DNA from: an uncultured Propionibacteriaceae bacterium
Lineage (GTDB): Bacteria > Actinomycetota > Actinomycetes > Propionibacteriales > Propionibacteriaceae
Assembly: GCA_936941515.1 (NCBI GenBank)
Contig: CAKZJI010000294.1
Span: 1-5,855, forward strand
DNA length: 5,855 bases
Direction: 5' to 3'
Below, piece by piece: positions 1-5,747 of the stretch. A program made the position numbers and the translations under genes. The stretch's first letter is position 1; each line of letters begins with the position of its first letter. The notes beneath the pieces are model-generated. The model worked only from the letters and a program-made list of their open reading frames with translations. It did no database searches and was not told the DNA's origin.

Positions 1-231
1 TCGGCCGACCAACGCCAGCCCGGCATCGATGCGCCCACGCTCAAGGAGGCGGGCATCGACCTGGAGATGTTCAACTGGCGCGGCGTGTTCGCGGGCCCGG
101 ACATCCCGGACGAGACCAAGGCCGCGCTGTCCACCGCCATCGCCAACACGGTGAAGTCGCCCGAATGGCAGGAAATCCTGACCCAGCGCGGCTGGATCGA
201 CCAGTACCAGCCGGCCGACCAGTTCGCCGGC
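1..231 (+). CDS. Bug/TctC-type tripartite tricarboxylate transporter solute-binding protein, C-terminal fragment
   Basis: Partial gene: it enters from the left edge and loses its own 3' end. Frame 1 reads SADQRQPGIDAPTLKEAGID at the edge, then NWRGVFAGPDIPDE and a KSPEWQEILTQRGW segment ending in YQPADQFAGF. This order (DAPTLKEAG, NWRGV, a helix, W...L...GW, then a D-x-F near the C-terminus) is the typical last 75 residues or so of Bug/TctC periplasmic or lipoprotein-type binding proteins, which capture carboxylates for TctAB membrane transporters. The family normally continues about 20 residues past the DQF with a helix carrying a Glu and ending in LGL. Here the homology stops near base 231, and the frame runs on only as the antisense of the neighbouring surface-protein gene. 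The family call is from remembered motifs; the truncation is visible directly. No transporter membrane genes are in the window. Confidence 0.75.
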
Positions 232-235
232 TTTG
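205..235. other. Chimeric junction between two truncated genes
   Basis: Left of here the plus strand codes for a Bug/TctC protein ending in YQPADQFAGF. Right of here the minus strand codes for a thioester surface protein ending in KPGKAGELVG. Bases 214-228 (up to 231) fit both proteins: read forward they give ADQFAG, read backward AGELVG. Neither gene reaches its usual end or a stop codon. The shared stretch of about 15-18 bases is what a short-overlap misassembly or microhomology-mediated recombination would leave. The exact breakpoint inside the shared bases cannot be set from the sequence alone. Confidence 0.6.
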
Positions 236-924
236 CCGGGCTTGTCGGAGGTGGTGACCTTGACGGTCGGGCCCTGGGACTCCTGCAGGCCGACGTTCTT
301 CTCCCCGGTCAGCAGGTCGAACAGCTTCTTGACGCGCTTGGCGCTGTCAGAGGTGGTGTCAGGTGCCTGAGCCTGAGCGCCATCGGGAAGCAGGCCGTTG
401 TAGGTGATCTGGTCGGTGAGGTGCCAGATGGCCACCTGGGTGGCGGTGATGGCCTCCTCCTCGGTCAGCCCCTCGATGCCGAAGTTCTTGGCGACGTCGG
501 CGATGTCAGTCTGCGGGTAGCTGTGCTGGACGGCCCAGGCGACCTTGCGGCGGATGTTGTCGTCGGTCTTGAACTTGTTGTCGCCGGGGAACTTCTCCCA
601 GGGAGCGACCCCAAGCTCGGTGCCCCAGACGGAGTTCACCGTGACCTCGATGCAGTAGGCGAGGATGCCCTTCTCGTTGTCGGCGGTGTACACCGCGAAC
701 AGCTGGGTCGACATGGGCCACGGGGCACCGCCCGACGGGCTCGTGAGGCTGGTCCGGAGGCCAAGCTTGCCCTCTTCCGGCCTCGCCAGCTTCGGGTACC
801 CCGGAGGGAACCCGTCGTCGGCCTGAGCGGTGGCAGCGCCACCCACGCTCAGAGCCACTGTCAGCAACGCCACGAGGAACGCCAGGATCCCCCGCGAAGC
901 GCGCCGTGTTGCAACTGCTTTCAT
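214..924 (-). CDS. Secreted thioester-domain (TQXA-type) surface protein, 3'-truncated
   Basis: The gene reads from an ATG at 924 down to about 214, where homology ends without a stop; 237 residues are recognisable. A Sec signal peptide is clear: basic start (MKAVATRRASR), hydrophobic stretch about residues 12-30, and a likely cut after ATA or AQA near residue 33-35. The mature part has the two marks of a class I thioester domain, a Cys in AYCIE (Cys91) and a Gln in TQVAIW (Gln163). In this family these form an internal Cys-Gln thioester that reacts covalently with host or surface amines; Streptococcus pyogenes Cpa and related pilus-tip adhesins are the known cases. The segment after it (SQGPTVKVTTSDKPGKAGELVG) looks like the start of the next Ig-like repeat. 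Full proteins continue with Ig-like/Cna repeats and an LPXTG or membrane anchor, all missing here because of the junction at 214-231. GAGG at 934-931, 6 bases before the ATG, with AGGAG at 940-936 further up, supports this start. Confidence 0.82.
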
Positions 925-960
925 TAGCAACCTCGCTCCTTGGAATGTGTCTCCCGTGGC

Positions 961-978
961 GCGGGACCAACTTCCCGC
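961..978 (-). repeat. Inverted repeat GCGGGA-6-TCCCGC in the surface-protein leader
   Basis: Perfect 6-bp arms (961-966 and 973-978) around a 6-base spacer, ending 37 bases before the surface-protein start codon. In RNA it would be a GC-rich hairpin in the 5' untranslated region; in DNA it could be an operator. Nothing in the sequence decides between these. Confidence 0.4.
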
Positions 979-1085
979 ACAACGGTCTCTGTGAGAACCC
1001 TATCCCAAGAGCCCTAACTTTTGGAATGGGGGTGCCCTAATTCCCATTTTGCCTTGTCAACGGTGGATACACGTTTTATGTGACG

Positions 1086-1109
1086 CCGGTCAGGCCTTTG
1101 CCCGAGCGG
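1086..1109 (-). terminator. Candidate hairpin terminator of the sugar operon
   Basis: It starts 4 bases past the stop codon of the GH13 gene. The minus-strand RNA can fold as CCG-C-TCGGGC, loop AAAG, GCCTGA-C-CGG: nine pairs (one of them G-U) with a single C-C mismatch. No run of U follows, so it is not a textbook Rho-independent terminator, but such hairpins without a U tract are common at gene ends in high-GC actinobacteria. It also separates the operon from the downstream surface-protein gene. Confidence 0.5.
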
Positions 1110-1113
1110 TCGG

Positions 1114-3009
1114 TCAGCGCACCTGACAGACGAGGGCCTCGTATGGCTCCATGTCGGCTGAACGGTCTTTCGCGGTGCCCGCGACGACCTCCAGGTTGAG
1201 ATCCCGATGGCGACGGCGCAGAGGGCGGCACGACAGGTTCACCTCCACGAACCAGCGCTGGCCGTCGTGCTCCCGGAACCAGGCGAAGTAGTTGCGGACC
1301 TTCTCGTCGATGAAGTGGATGGAGCCCAGGCTGAGCGCCAGGTTGGTGCGACGGAGCCAGAGCAGCCGCCGGTAGTGGCGCAGCACCGAGCCCGGGTCGT
1401 TCTCCTGATCGGCGACGGAGTAACCCACCGACTGCTCGTAGCCTCGCAGCCAGGGCTCGCCGTCCGTGAAGCCGACGCCGGGCTCGGAGGTCCAGCGCAT
1501 GGGAACCCGGGCGTGGTCGCGGGAGCCTGCCATGACTTTCGGCCAGGCCTTCATGCCGTCCTGGGCCAGCAGGTTCAGCGACTCCACGTCCCGCAGTGCC
1601 TCCGGGCCGGGGAAGTTCTGGTTGACGGCGCCGATCTCCTGCCCCTGGAAGATGAACGGCGTGCCACGCATGGTGAGCAGGATCGTCGCCAGGGCCTTGC
1701 CCAGTTGGGGTCGGAACTGGGGATCCGGGTTGACCTTCGAGATCATGCGGGGGTTGTCGTGGTTCTCGAAGAACAGGCTCATCCAGTCATCCGAGCCGAG
1801 GCGACTCTGATAGTCGATGTAATAACGTTTCAAAAAGTTCAAGTCGTATAGGTAGTCGTCCCAACGGACATGCCCAGGTGACTCCAAGTGGTCGAAGCTG
1901 AACGCCAAGTCCAGCTCCTTGCGCTGAGGGCTGGTGAGGATTCTGCCGGTCTCGACGCCCGCACCCGGCGTCTCCCCGATCATGACGGGGGATGCGTCCG
2001 CTCCGAGAGCCTCCTGTCCCTCGGGCAGCCCGTGGCGGGTGAAACCGTCCCGGCGCAGCTCCATCAGATGATCGTGCAGGTGGGGGCCGTGGAAGTAGTG
2101 CTCGATGCCGACGAAGCCCATCATCTTGCCAACGACGGCGTTGCCGTCGGGGAGGCCCTCGCGTTTGGAGATGTAGTTGATGACGTCCAGGCGGAACCCG
2201 TCGATGCCCTCCGCCAGCCAGAACTGCACGATGTCGGCCATCTCGCGGCGCACCGCCGGATTGTCCCAGTTCAGGTCGATCTGGTCTGGGGTGAACAGGT
2301 GCAGCGCCCACTTTTTTTCGTTCTCGACCCAAGCGGAGCCGGAGAAGAAAGAAGTCCAGTTGTTGGCCTGCTCGTCGCGAAGGAAGTAGTAGTCGCCGTA
2401 CTGGCCCTCGGGATCGGCCAGGGCGGACTGGAACCAGGGGTGATCGTCGGAGGTGTGGTTGGCCACCAGGTCCAGGATGATCCGCATCCCGTTCTCATGG
2501 CAGGCGGCGATCAGGCGACGCAGATCGTCGATGGTTCCCATCTCGGTCATCACCGCGCGATAGTCGGCGACGTCGTAGCCCATGTCCTTGTTGGGCGAGG
2601 TGAAGATGGGGGTCAGCCACAGGCAGTCGATGCCCAGGTCCACCAGGTAGGGAAGTTTGCTGAGGATGCCCGGAAGGTCGCCGATGCCGTCGCTGTTGCT
2701 GTCGGCGAAGGACCGCGGGTAAACCTGATAGAACACGGCGCGCTTCCACCAGGTGTCGGCGACGGGGCCGTTCAGGCGGGGAGGAGCGTCGGGACAGTCG
2801 GCAAGCAGCTGCAGTAGGTTGGGAATGAAGTCGCGGCCGAGCCAGCGCCCAAGCAGCCAGTCAACCAGCGAGAGTTTGATGTGGCGGGTCAGCGGGTTGA
2901 TCACCCACAGCCGACTGCGGCCGCTCTGCAGGAGGGCCTTGTCGATGATGTCGCGTCCCAGTGGGTGGCTGTAGACGTCTCCGATGGTGGCAGTCTTGTC
3001 TAGTTTCAC
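1114..3009 (-). CDS. Intracellular GH13 alpha-glucosidase (GH13_31-like, probable alpha-1,6 preference) with N-terminal extension
   Basis: A 631-residue glycoside hydrolase of the alpha-amylase clan. The catalytic barrel starts at WWKRAVFYQVYPRSF (about 87-101), followed by the DSNSDGIGDLPG metal-site loop (103-114). Region I is DLVANHTS (180-187). Region II GFRLDV carries the nucleophile Asp275, region III MIGETPG the acid/base Glu346, and region IV ENHDNPR the stabilising Asp418; all catalytic residues are intact. RDVESLN and RDHARVPMRW match oligo-1,6-glucosidases. In subfamily 31, Val directly after the nucleophile (Val276) goes with alpha-1,6 cleavage and Ala with alpha-1,4, so isomaltose-type substrates are inferred. 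The family QPDLNW motif reads QIDLNW here (243-248). There is no signal peptide, so it acts in the cytosol on imported sugar. Residues 1-85 are an extra domain; the family is usually about 540-570 residues. The start is a GTG with no clear ribosome site. It is second gene of an operon, 42 bases after the symporter. Confidence 0.9.
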   Translation of the reverse strand: MKLDKTATIGDVYSHPLGRDIIDKALLQSGRSRLWVINPLTRHIKLSLVDWLLGRWLGRDFIPNLLQLLADCPDAPPRLNGPVADTWWKRAVFYQVYPRSFADSNSDGIGDLPGILSKLPYLVDLGIDCLWLTPIFTSPNKDMGYDVADYRAVMTEMGTIDDLRRLIAACHENGMRIILDLVANHTSDDHPWFQSALADPEGQYGDYYFLRDEQANNWTSFFSGSAWVENEKKWALHLFTPDQIDLNWDNPAVRREMADIVQFWLAEGIDGFRLDVINYISKREGLPDGNAVVGKMMGFVGIEHYFHGPHLHDHLMELRRDGFTRHGLPEGQEALGADASPVMIGETPGAGVETGRILTSPQRKELDLAFSFDHLESPGHVRWDDYLYDLNFLKRYYIDYQSRLGSDDWMSLFFENHDNPRMISKVNPDPQFRPQLGKALATILLTMRGTPFIFQGQEIGAVNQNFPGPEALRDVESLNLLAQDGMKAWPKVMAGSRDHARVPMRWTSEPGVGFTDGEPWLRGYEQSVGYSVADQENDPGSVLRHYRRLLWLRRTNLALSLGSIHFIDEKVRNYFAWFREHDGQRWFVEVNLSCRPLRRRHRDLNLEVVAGTAKDRSADMEPYEALVCQVR

Positions 3010-3051
3010 GAGACAATCGTGCCTAGAACAGCCGCTGAGACAAGGCCTGTT

Positions 3052-4413
3052 TCACGATTTCCTCTCGCGGGCCGCCAGATCGGCGGTGATCTCCGCGTAA
3101 CGGCGCTCGTCCAGGCGGTACCCAGCGCGGAGGACCACCCAGCTGAGCGTGATGAGCGCCACGGGGGCCAGCAGCATCACCGACTTGAACGCGGTGATCC
3201 CCGCCGGTGTGACATCGTCGACAGAGGCGGCGCCGCTGATGTGTGAGACGATCAGGGCCAGACCGACGAAGCCACTGCCGATTGCATTGGAGGCTTTGTA
3301 GATAAAAGGCTGCACCGACAAGGTGACTGACTCGTTGCGGCGTCCGAGCTTCCACTGTCCGTACTCGACGCAGTCGGCGATGAACATCAGCATGAGCAGC
3401 TGCAGGAATGCCTGGCCCGCGAACAGCAGCACCCCGGAGACTGCCACCAGCGCCAGTGACGATCCTGCGAACCAGAACACCCCGAGTCCCCCCAGGCACA
3501 GGACGATGGCCAGGGTGTGCAGATCGCGGCGCTTCAGCCATCGGCGAAGCACAGGGAAGATCGCTAGGCCGATCAGCTGCGCCACTGCCAGGATGATTGT
3601 GAAGATCGGGTATGCGTCCTCGTCACGGTAGACGTATTTGAAGTAGTAGATGCCCAGGCTGGCGACGGTCATGTAGCCGCTCATGAACAGCAGCATGGAA
3701 CCCGCCACCCACAGCAGCTGATCGTTGCGGCCGATGACACTGGCGAGCTCCCGGAAGGAGGTGTGCGTCGACGGTGCCGTCACCTGCTGCCGCGTGAACA
3801 GCAGCGTCAGCGACTGAAAGACGAGCATCAGCACCGCGAGGATGACAGCGAAGGCCAGCCAGCCGAGCTGCAGGCTGCCCAGGGCGTCGCCGAGCAGGCT
3901 TGTGACCGGCTTCACCGCGGCGGCGACGGCAAACAGGCCGATGTTGGCGCAGATCCTGGCTATCACCCCGATGCGCTCCCGCTCGGCCTGGTCCTGGGAC
4001 AGAGAGGGCAGCATTCCCCATAAGGAGATGTCGTTGATGGTGTAGGCCACCGACCACAGCAGGTAGACCACCGTGAACCACGCCAGAAAAGCGACGCCGT
4101 CTAGGCCGGTGTCGAGGAAGATCCCGACGGTGGCGGCCGCCCACAGGCCTGCGCCCAGCGCAATCCATGGCTTGAACTTGCCCCAGCGGGACCGGGTGTT
4201 GTCGACGATGACTCCCATGAACGGGTCGTTCACCGCGTCGAAGAGCCGCATGATCACGATGATGACGGTCACCGCCACCGTCGCGGACTCGGGAATGTGC
4301 ATGACGTCGGTCAGGTAGAACATCAGGTAGAGGCTGACCAGTGCAGCCGACATGTCCCGTCCGAGAGTTCCCAAGCCGAAGCTCCAGCGATTGCGCAGGG
4401 GACTGAGTTCCAT
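3052..4413 (-). CDS. MelB-like GPH-family cation:sugar symporter
   Basis: A 453-residue, 12-helix inner-membrane symporter of the glycoside-pentoside-hexuronide family. The key MelB residues are kept with a near-constant offset. GRD Asp20 and TINDISLW Asp128 match the melibiose-binding Asp19 and Asp124. RLFDAVNDP Asp59 and Asp63 match the cation-site Asp55 and Asp59, and Lys373 in PFIYKASNA matches Lys377. The family signature DNTRSRWGKFKPW is present at 71-83. It should therefore couple sugar import to Na+ or H+; the neighbouring enzyme implies an alpha-glucoside rather than melibiose, which is inference. I chose the ATG at 4413 because the protein then begins like MelB, a few residues before the first helix. 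A GTG at 4458 adds 15 residues unlike the family and would leave only 14 bases to the palindrome. Neither start has a good ribosome site. First gene of the sugar operon and divergent from merR. Confidence 0.88.
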   Translation of the reverse strand: MELSPLRNRWSFGLGTLGRDMSAALVSLYLMFYLTDVMHIPESATVAVTVIIVIMRLFDAVNDPFMGVIVDNTRSRWGKFKPWIALGAGLWAAATVGIFLDTGLDGVAFLAWFTVVYLLWSVAYTINDISLWGMLPSLSQDQAERERIGVIARICANIGLFAVAAAVKPVTSLLGDALGSLQLGWLAFAVILAVLMLVFQSLTLLFTRQQVTAPSTHTSFRELASVIGRNDQLLWVAGSMLLFMSGYMTVASLGIYYFKYVYRDEDAYPIFTIILAVAQLIGLAIFPVLRRWLKRRDLHTLAIVLCLGGLGVFWFAGSSLALVAVSGVLLFAGQAFLQLLMLMFIADCVEYGQWKLGRRNESVTLSVQPFIYKASNAIGSGFVGLALIVSHISGAASVDDVTPAGITAFKSVMLLAPVALITLSWVVLRAGYRLDERRYAEITADLAARERKS

Positions 4414-4468
4414 GAGGGCCAAGTGTGGCAGGTCACAGGGGAGGGCTGCATCCGTCACCTTCCCGGCT

Positions 4469-4499
4469 TTGACCCTGACACGGTGTCAGGGGCGACGAT
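4469..4499 (+). promoter_or_regulatory. merR promoter with 19-bp spacer, probably giving a leaderless mRNA
   Basis: TTGACC at 4469-4474 is a near-consensus -35. With the long 19-base spacer typical of MerR-activated promoters, the -10 falls on GACGAT at 4494-4499. That is weak, but keeps the A at position 2 and the final T. Transcription would begin about seven bases on, at or next to the A of the ATG at 4506, so the regulator would be translated without a leader. No Shine-Dalgarno sequence precedes this ATG, which agrees. The start site itself is inferred. Confidence 0.55.
4473..4491. promoter_or_regulatory. MerR operator: perfect 19-bp palindrome
   Basis: CCCTGACAC, a single central G, then GTGTCAGGG: nine perfectly paired positions on each side. 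It fills the spacer between the presumed -35 and -10 of the merR promoter, exactly where MerR-family dimers bind and twist the DNA. It lies 59 bases before the symporter ATG on the other strand, so it could also affect the sugar operon. Confidence 0.75.
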
Positions 4500-4505
4500 G
4501 GATCC

Positions 4506-5321
4506 ATGACAGAGACGAGACTGCTTCGCATCGGGGAGTTCTCCACCCTGACCCGGTTGTCTGTGCGGATGCTGCGCTACTACGACGCGAATGGTGTCCT
4601 GAGCCCGGCCGCCGTCGACGATGCCACCGGGTACCGGCTCTATGGCTCCCGTCAGGTGCGTGACGCGACGCTGATCCGTCAGCTCCGCGACGTCGGTTTC
4701 TCCGTCTCCGCCATAGCCGCCCTGCTCCCGCTGCGCGACGACCCCGATGCCCTGGGACGTGCGCTGGCCGTGCAGCGCGACCATCTCGTCGCCGAAGCCG
4801 AGGCTTTCCGCCGCCGCATCGCCGAAATCGACCACCTCATCGCTACCACAAGGAGAGCCGTCATGGCCGATATCACCATCACCACCCATCCTGCGCAACA
4901 CGTCGTCGCGCTGCGCACCAGGATCGAGACCTATTCCCAGGAGCACAAGGCCTGGGAACAGTTCATGGCCGAGGTCCGGGAGCAGGGCGTCGCGTTCGCC
5001 GATACCCCGTGCGGAGCCACCTTCCACGACCCCGAGTACCGGGAATCGGATATCGACATCGAGGTCTGGCAACCCGTCACGGACGGTGCGGTGGCCGCGG
5101 TCCCGCTCGTCGTCCGGGAACTGCCCGCCCAGCGGGTCGTGGTCGCCAGCTTCCGCGGCGACTACAGCCAGTTCACCGACGTAAACGCAGAGCTGGCCGA
5201 TCACATCACCGAGCACGACCTGGCCATCGCTGGACCGATGTACAACCGCTACCTCGTCGGCCCGGCCGACACGCAGAATCCTGCGGAGTATGTGACGGAG
5301 GTCTGCGTGCCCGTCGCCTGA
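4506..5321 (+). CDS. MerR-family transcriptional regulator with GyrI-like effector-binding domain
   Basis: A 271-residue regulator of BmrR/TipA layout. Residues 6-75 are the winged helix-turn-helix (LLRIGEFSTLTRLSVRMLRYYD, then the wing at GYRLYGSRQ). Residues 78-115 are a charged helix suited to the antiparallel dimer coiled coil. Residues 121-271 are a GyrI-like ligand domain with the DIDIEVWQPV strand (Glu186) and a C-terminal EVCVPV strand (Glu265). Acidic residues in such domains often meet cationic drugs, but the ligand here is unknown. No Cys pattern of a metal-sensing MerR is present. The start is the ATG seven bases past the predicted -10, with no ribosome site. The gene points away from the sugar operon and shares one 92-base gap with it, which contains the palindrome. 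Autoregulation is likely; control of the sugar genes is possible. A second, in-frame start inside the gene is described separately. Confidence 0.9.
   Translation: MTETRLLRIGEFSTLTRLSVRMLRYYDANGVLSPAAVDDATGYRLYGSRQVRDATLIRQLRDVGFSVSAIAALLPLRDDPDALGRALAVQRDHLVAEAEAFRRRIAEIDHLIATTRRAVMADITITTHPAQHVVALRTRIETYSQEHKAWEQFMAEVREQGVAFADTPCGATFHDPEYRESDIDIEVWQPVTDGAVAAVPLVVRELPAQRVVVASFRGDYSQFTDVNAELADHITEHDLAIAGPMYNRYLVGPADTQNPAEYVTEVCVPVA
4850..4865 (+). promoter_or_regulatory. Internal Shine-Dalgarno and in-frame ATG inside merR
   Basis: AAGGAG at 4850-4855 lies seven bases before an ATG at 4863-4865, in frame as Met120 of the regulator. This is the best-spaced, strongest ribosome site seen in the window, and it sits right between the coiled coil and the ligand domain. 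Initiation here would give a 152-residue stand-alone effector domain (4863-5321) without DNA binding, as TipAS is made from tipA in Streptomyces. The Shine-Dalgarno is encoded by AGG and AGA arginine codons, which are uncommon in high-GC genes, although AGA at codon 5 and AGG at codon 139 also occur. Confidence 0.55.
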
Positions 5322-5341
5322 GCGACACCACCGGATGAGCG

Positions 5342-5416
5342 GAGCGGGGAATGCGTCTGCTTCTGCCAGGAGTTCGGCACTGCCGACCTGTCATGAGGAC
5401 GGCGGGCTCCCCGCTC
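5342..5416 (+). ncRNA. Nested stem structure, possible merR terminator or small RNA
   Basis: An outer 9-bp stem GAGCGGGGA (5342-5350) with TCCCCGCTC (5408-5416) closes 75 bases. Inside it CGTC (5354-5357) can pair with GACG (5398-5401), and CAGG/CCTG (5367-5370, 5387-5390) stacks on TCGGC/GCCGA (5374-5378, 5382-5386) around the loop ACT. All stems nest into one long rod. It begins 20 bases after the merR stop. No U tract follows. A terminator-like element or a structured RNA are both possible; no known RNA family was recognised. Confidence 0.35.
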
Positions 5417-5580
5417 TGCCCTGAAAGACCAACGTCGATGGGGCTCGCTCAGCGACTGCCGCGTCGGAATCTGCAAATCTATAGCTAGCTGATGGGGAGC
5501 AGTCGAGGTAAAGCTGGCCGGTGCCCGGATCCCCGATGCTGCCCGCTCGCTGGCTGCGCCCCTGACGAGCCTACGTGTGT

Positions 5581-5602
5581 CTGCGCGACTGGTCGCTCGC
5601 AG
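5581..5602. repeat. Short imperfect hairpin
   Basis: CTGCG at 5581-5585 pairs with CGCAG at 5598-5602, and CGA/TCG continue the stem with a two-base CT bulge on the 3' side and a CTGG loop. It lies about 145 bases before the acyl-CoA ligase start. No role is evident. Confidence 0.3.
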
Positions 5603-5747
5603 CACTATCGCGGAAACGCAGTCGTCAGGTCTGGCCCGCAACGCCGTCGGAACGTGACGCATCCGCTAGTGAGGACGGGCGCTGCGTCTGGGATGCCACT
5701 TTCTCTTCACGACACCCTCTAAGCTTGGTCTTCGACCCGGAGGACCA

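Larger units (their letters stand above)
925..1113. promoter_or_regulatory. Intergenic region upstream of the thioester surface protein gene
   Basis: These 189 bases, relatively AT-rich for the window, separate the end of the glycosidase gene from the surface-protein start; both genes are on the minus strand. On the minus strand a perfect TTGACA lies at 1060-1055, a possible -35. The best -10 at a usable distance is only TAGGGC at 1039-1034 (15-base spacer), so the promoter is not firmly assigned; TAGGGT at 1002-997 is another -10-like hexamer. The plus-strand 7-mer GCCCTAA occurs twice, at 1011-1017 and 1034-1040, 23 bases apart, with a related ACCCTAT at 997-1003. AATGGG at 1025-1030 and CCCATT at 1043-1048 form a 6-bp inverted repeat around the second copy. 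Confidence 0.4.
5322..5747. other. 426-base region with no convincing gene
   Basis: Open frames here on both strands give arginine- and serine-rich or low-sense peptides without recognisable domains, so I call no gene. What can be seen is a nested stem structure just after merR (5342-5416), a hairpin at 5581-5602, and a short AT-richer patch around 5475-5490 (ATCTATAGCTAGCT). TAAGCT at 5720-5725 could be a weak -10 for the acyl-CoA ligase, but no matching -35 stands out. No tRNA or rRNA was recognised. Confidence 0.5.

Noticed and set aside
67..927. Long plus-strand open frame of 286 codons
   Set aside because: Only the first third matches a Bug/TctC protein; after base 231 it is the antisense of the thioester-protein gene and reads as Gly/Leu/Val-rich low-complexity sequence, so it is not one natural protein.
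1888..2817. 309-codon plus-strand open frame
   Set aside because: It lies entirely antisense to the intact GH13 gene and has the Val/Gly/Ala-rich make-up typical of antisense frames in high-GC DNA; no domain is visible.
2925..3009. Signal peptide at the glucosidase N-terminus
   Set aside because: The first 30 residues are charged and amphipathic without a hydrophobic core or cleavage site, so export is not supported.
4455..5216. 253-codon minus-strand open frame
   Set aside because: It is antisense to the well-supported MerR gene and shows no domain.
5342..5416. tRNA gene, because of the size and closing stem
   Set aside because: There is no T-loop (GGTTCGA-like) sequence, no anticodon-arm geometry, and the inner stems form one rod instead of a cloverleaf.
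5249..5662. 137-codon minus-strand open frame in the gap after merR
   Set aside because: It overlaps the end of merR, is Arg/Ser/Ala-rich, and has no recognisable domain or convincing ribosome site.
5492..5722. 76-codon plus-strand open frame before the acyl-CoA ligase
   Set aside because: Cys/Arg-rich peptide with no domain; I saw no ribosome site or family resemblance.
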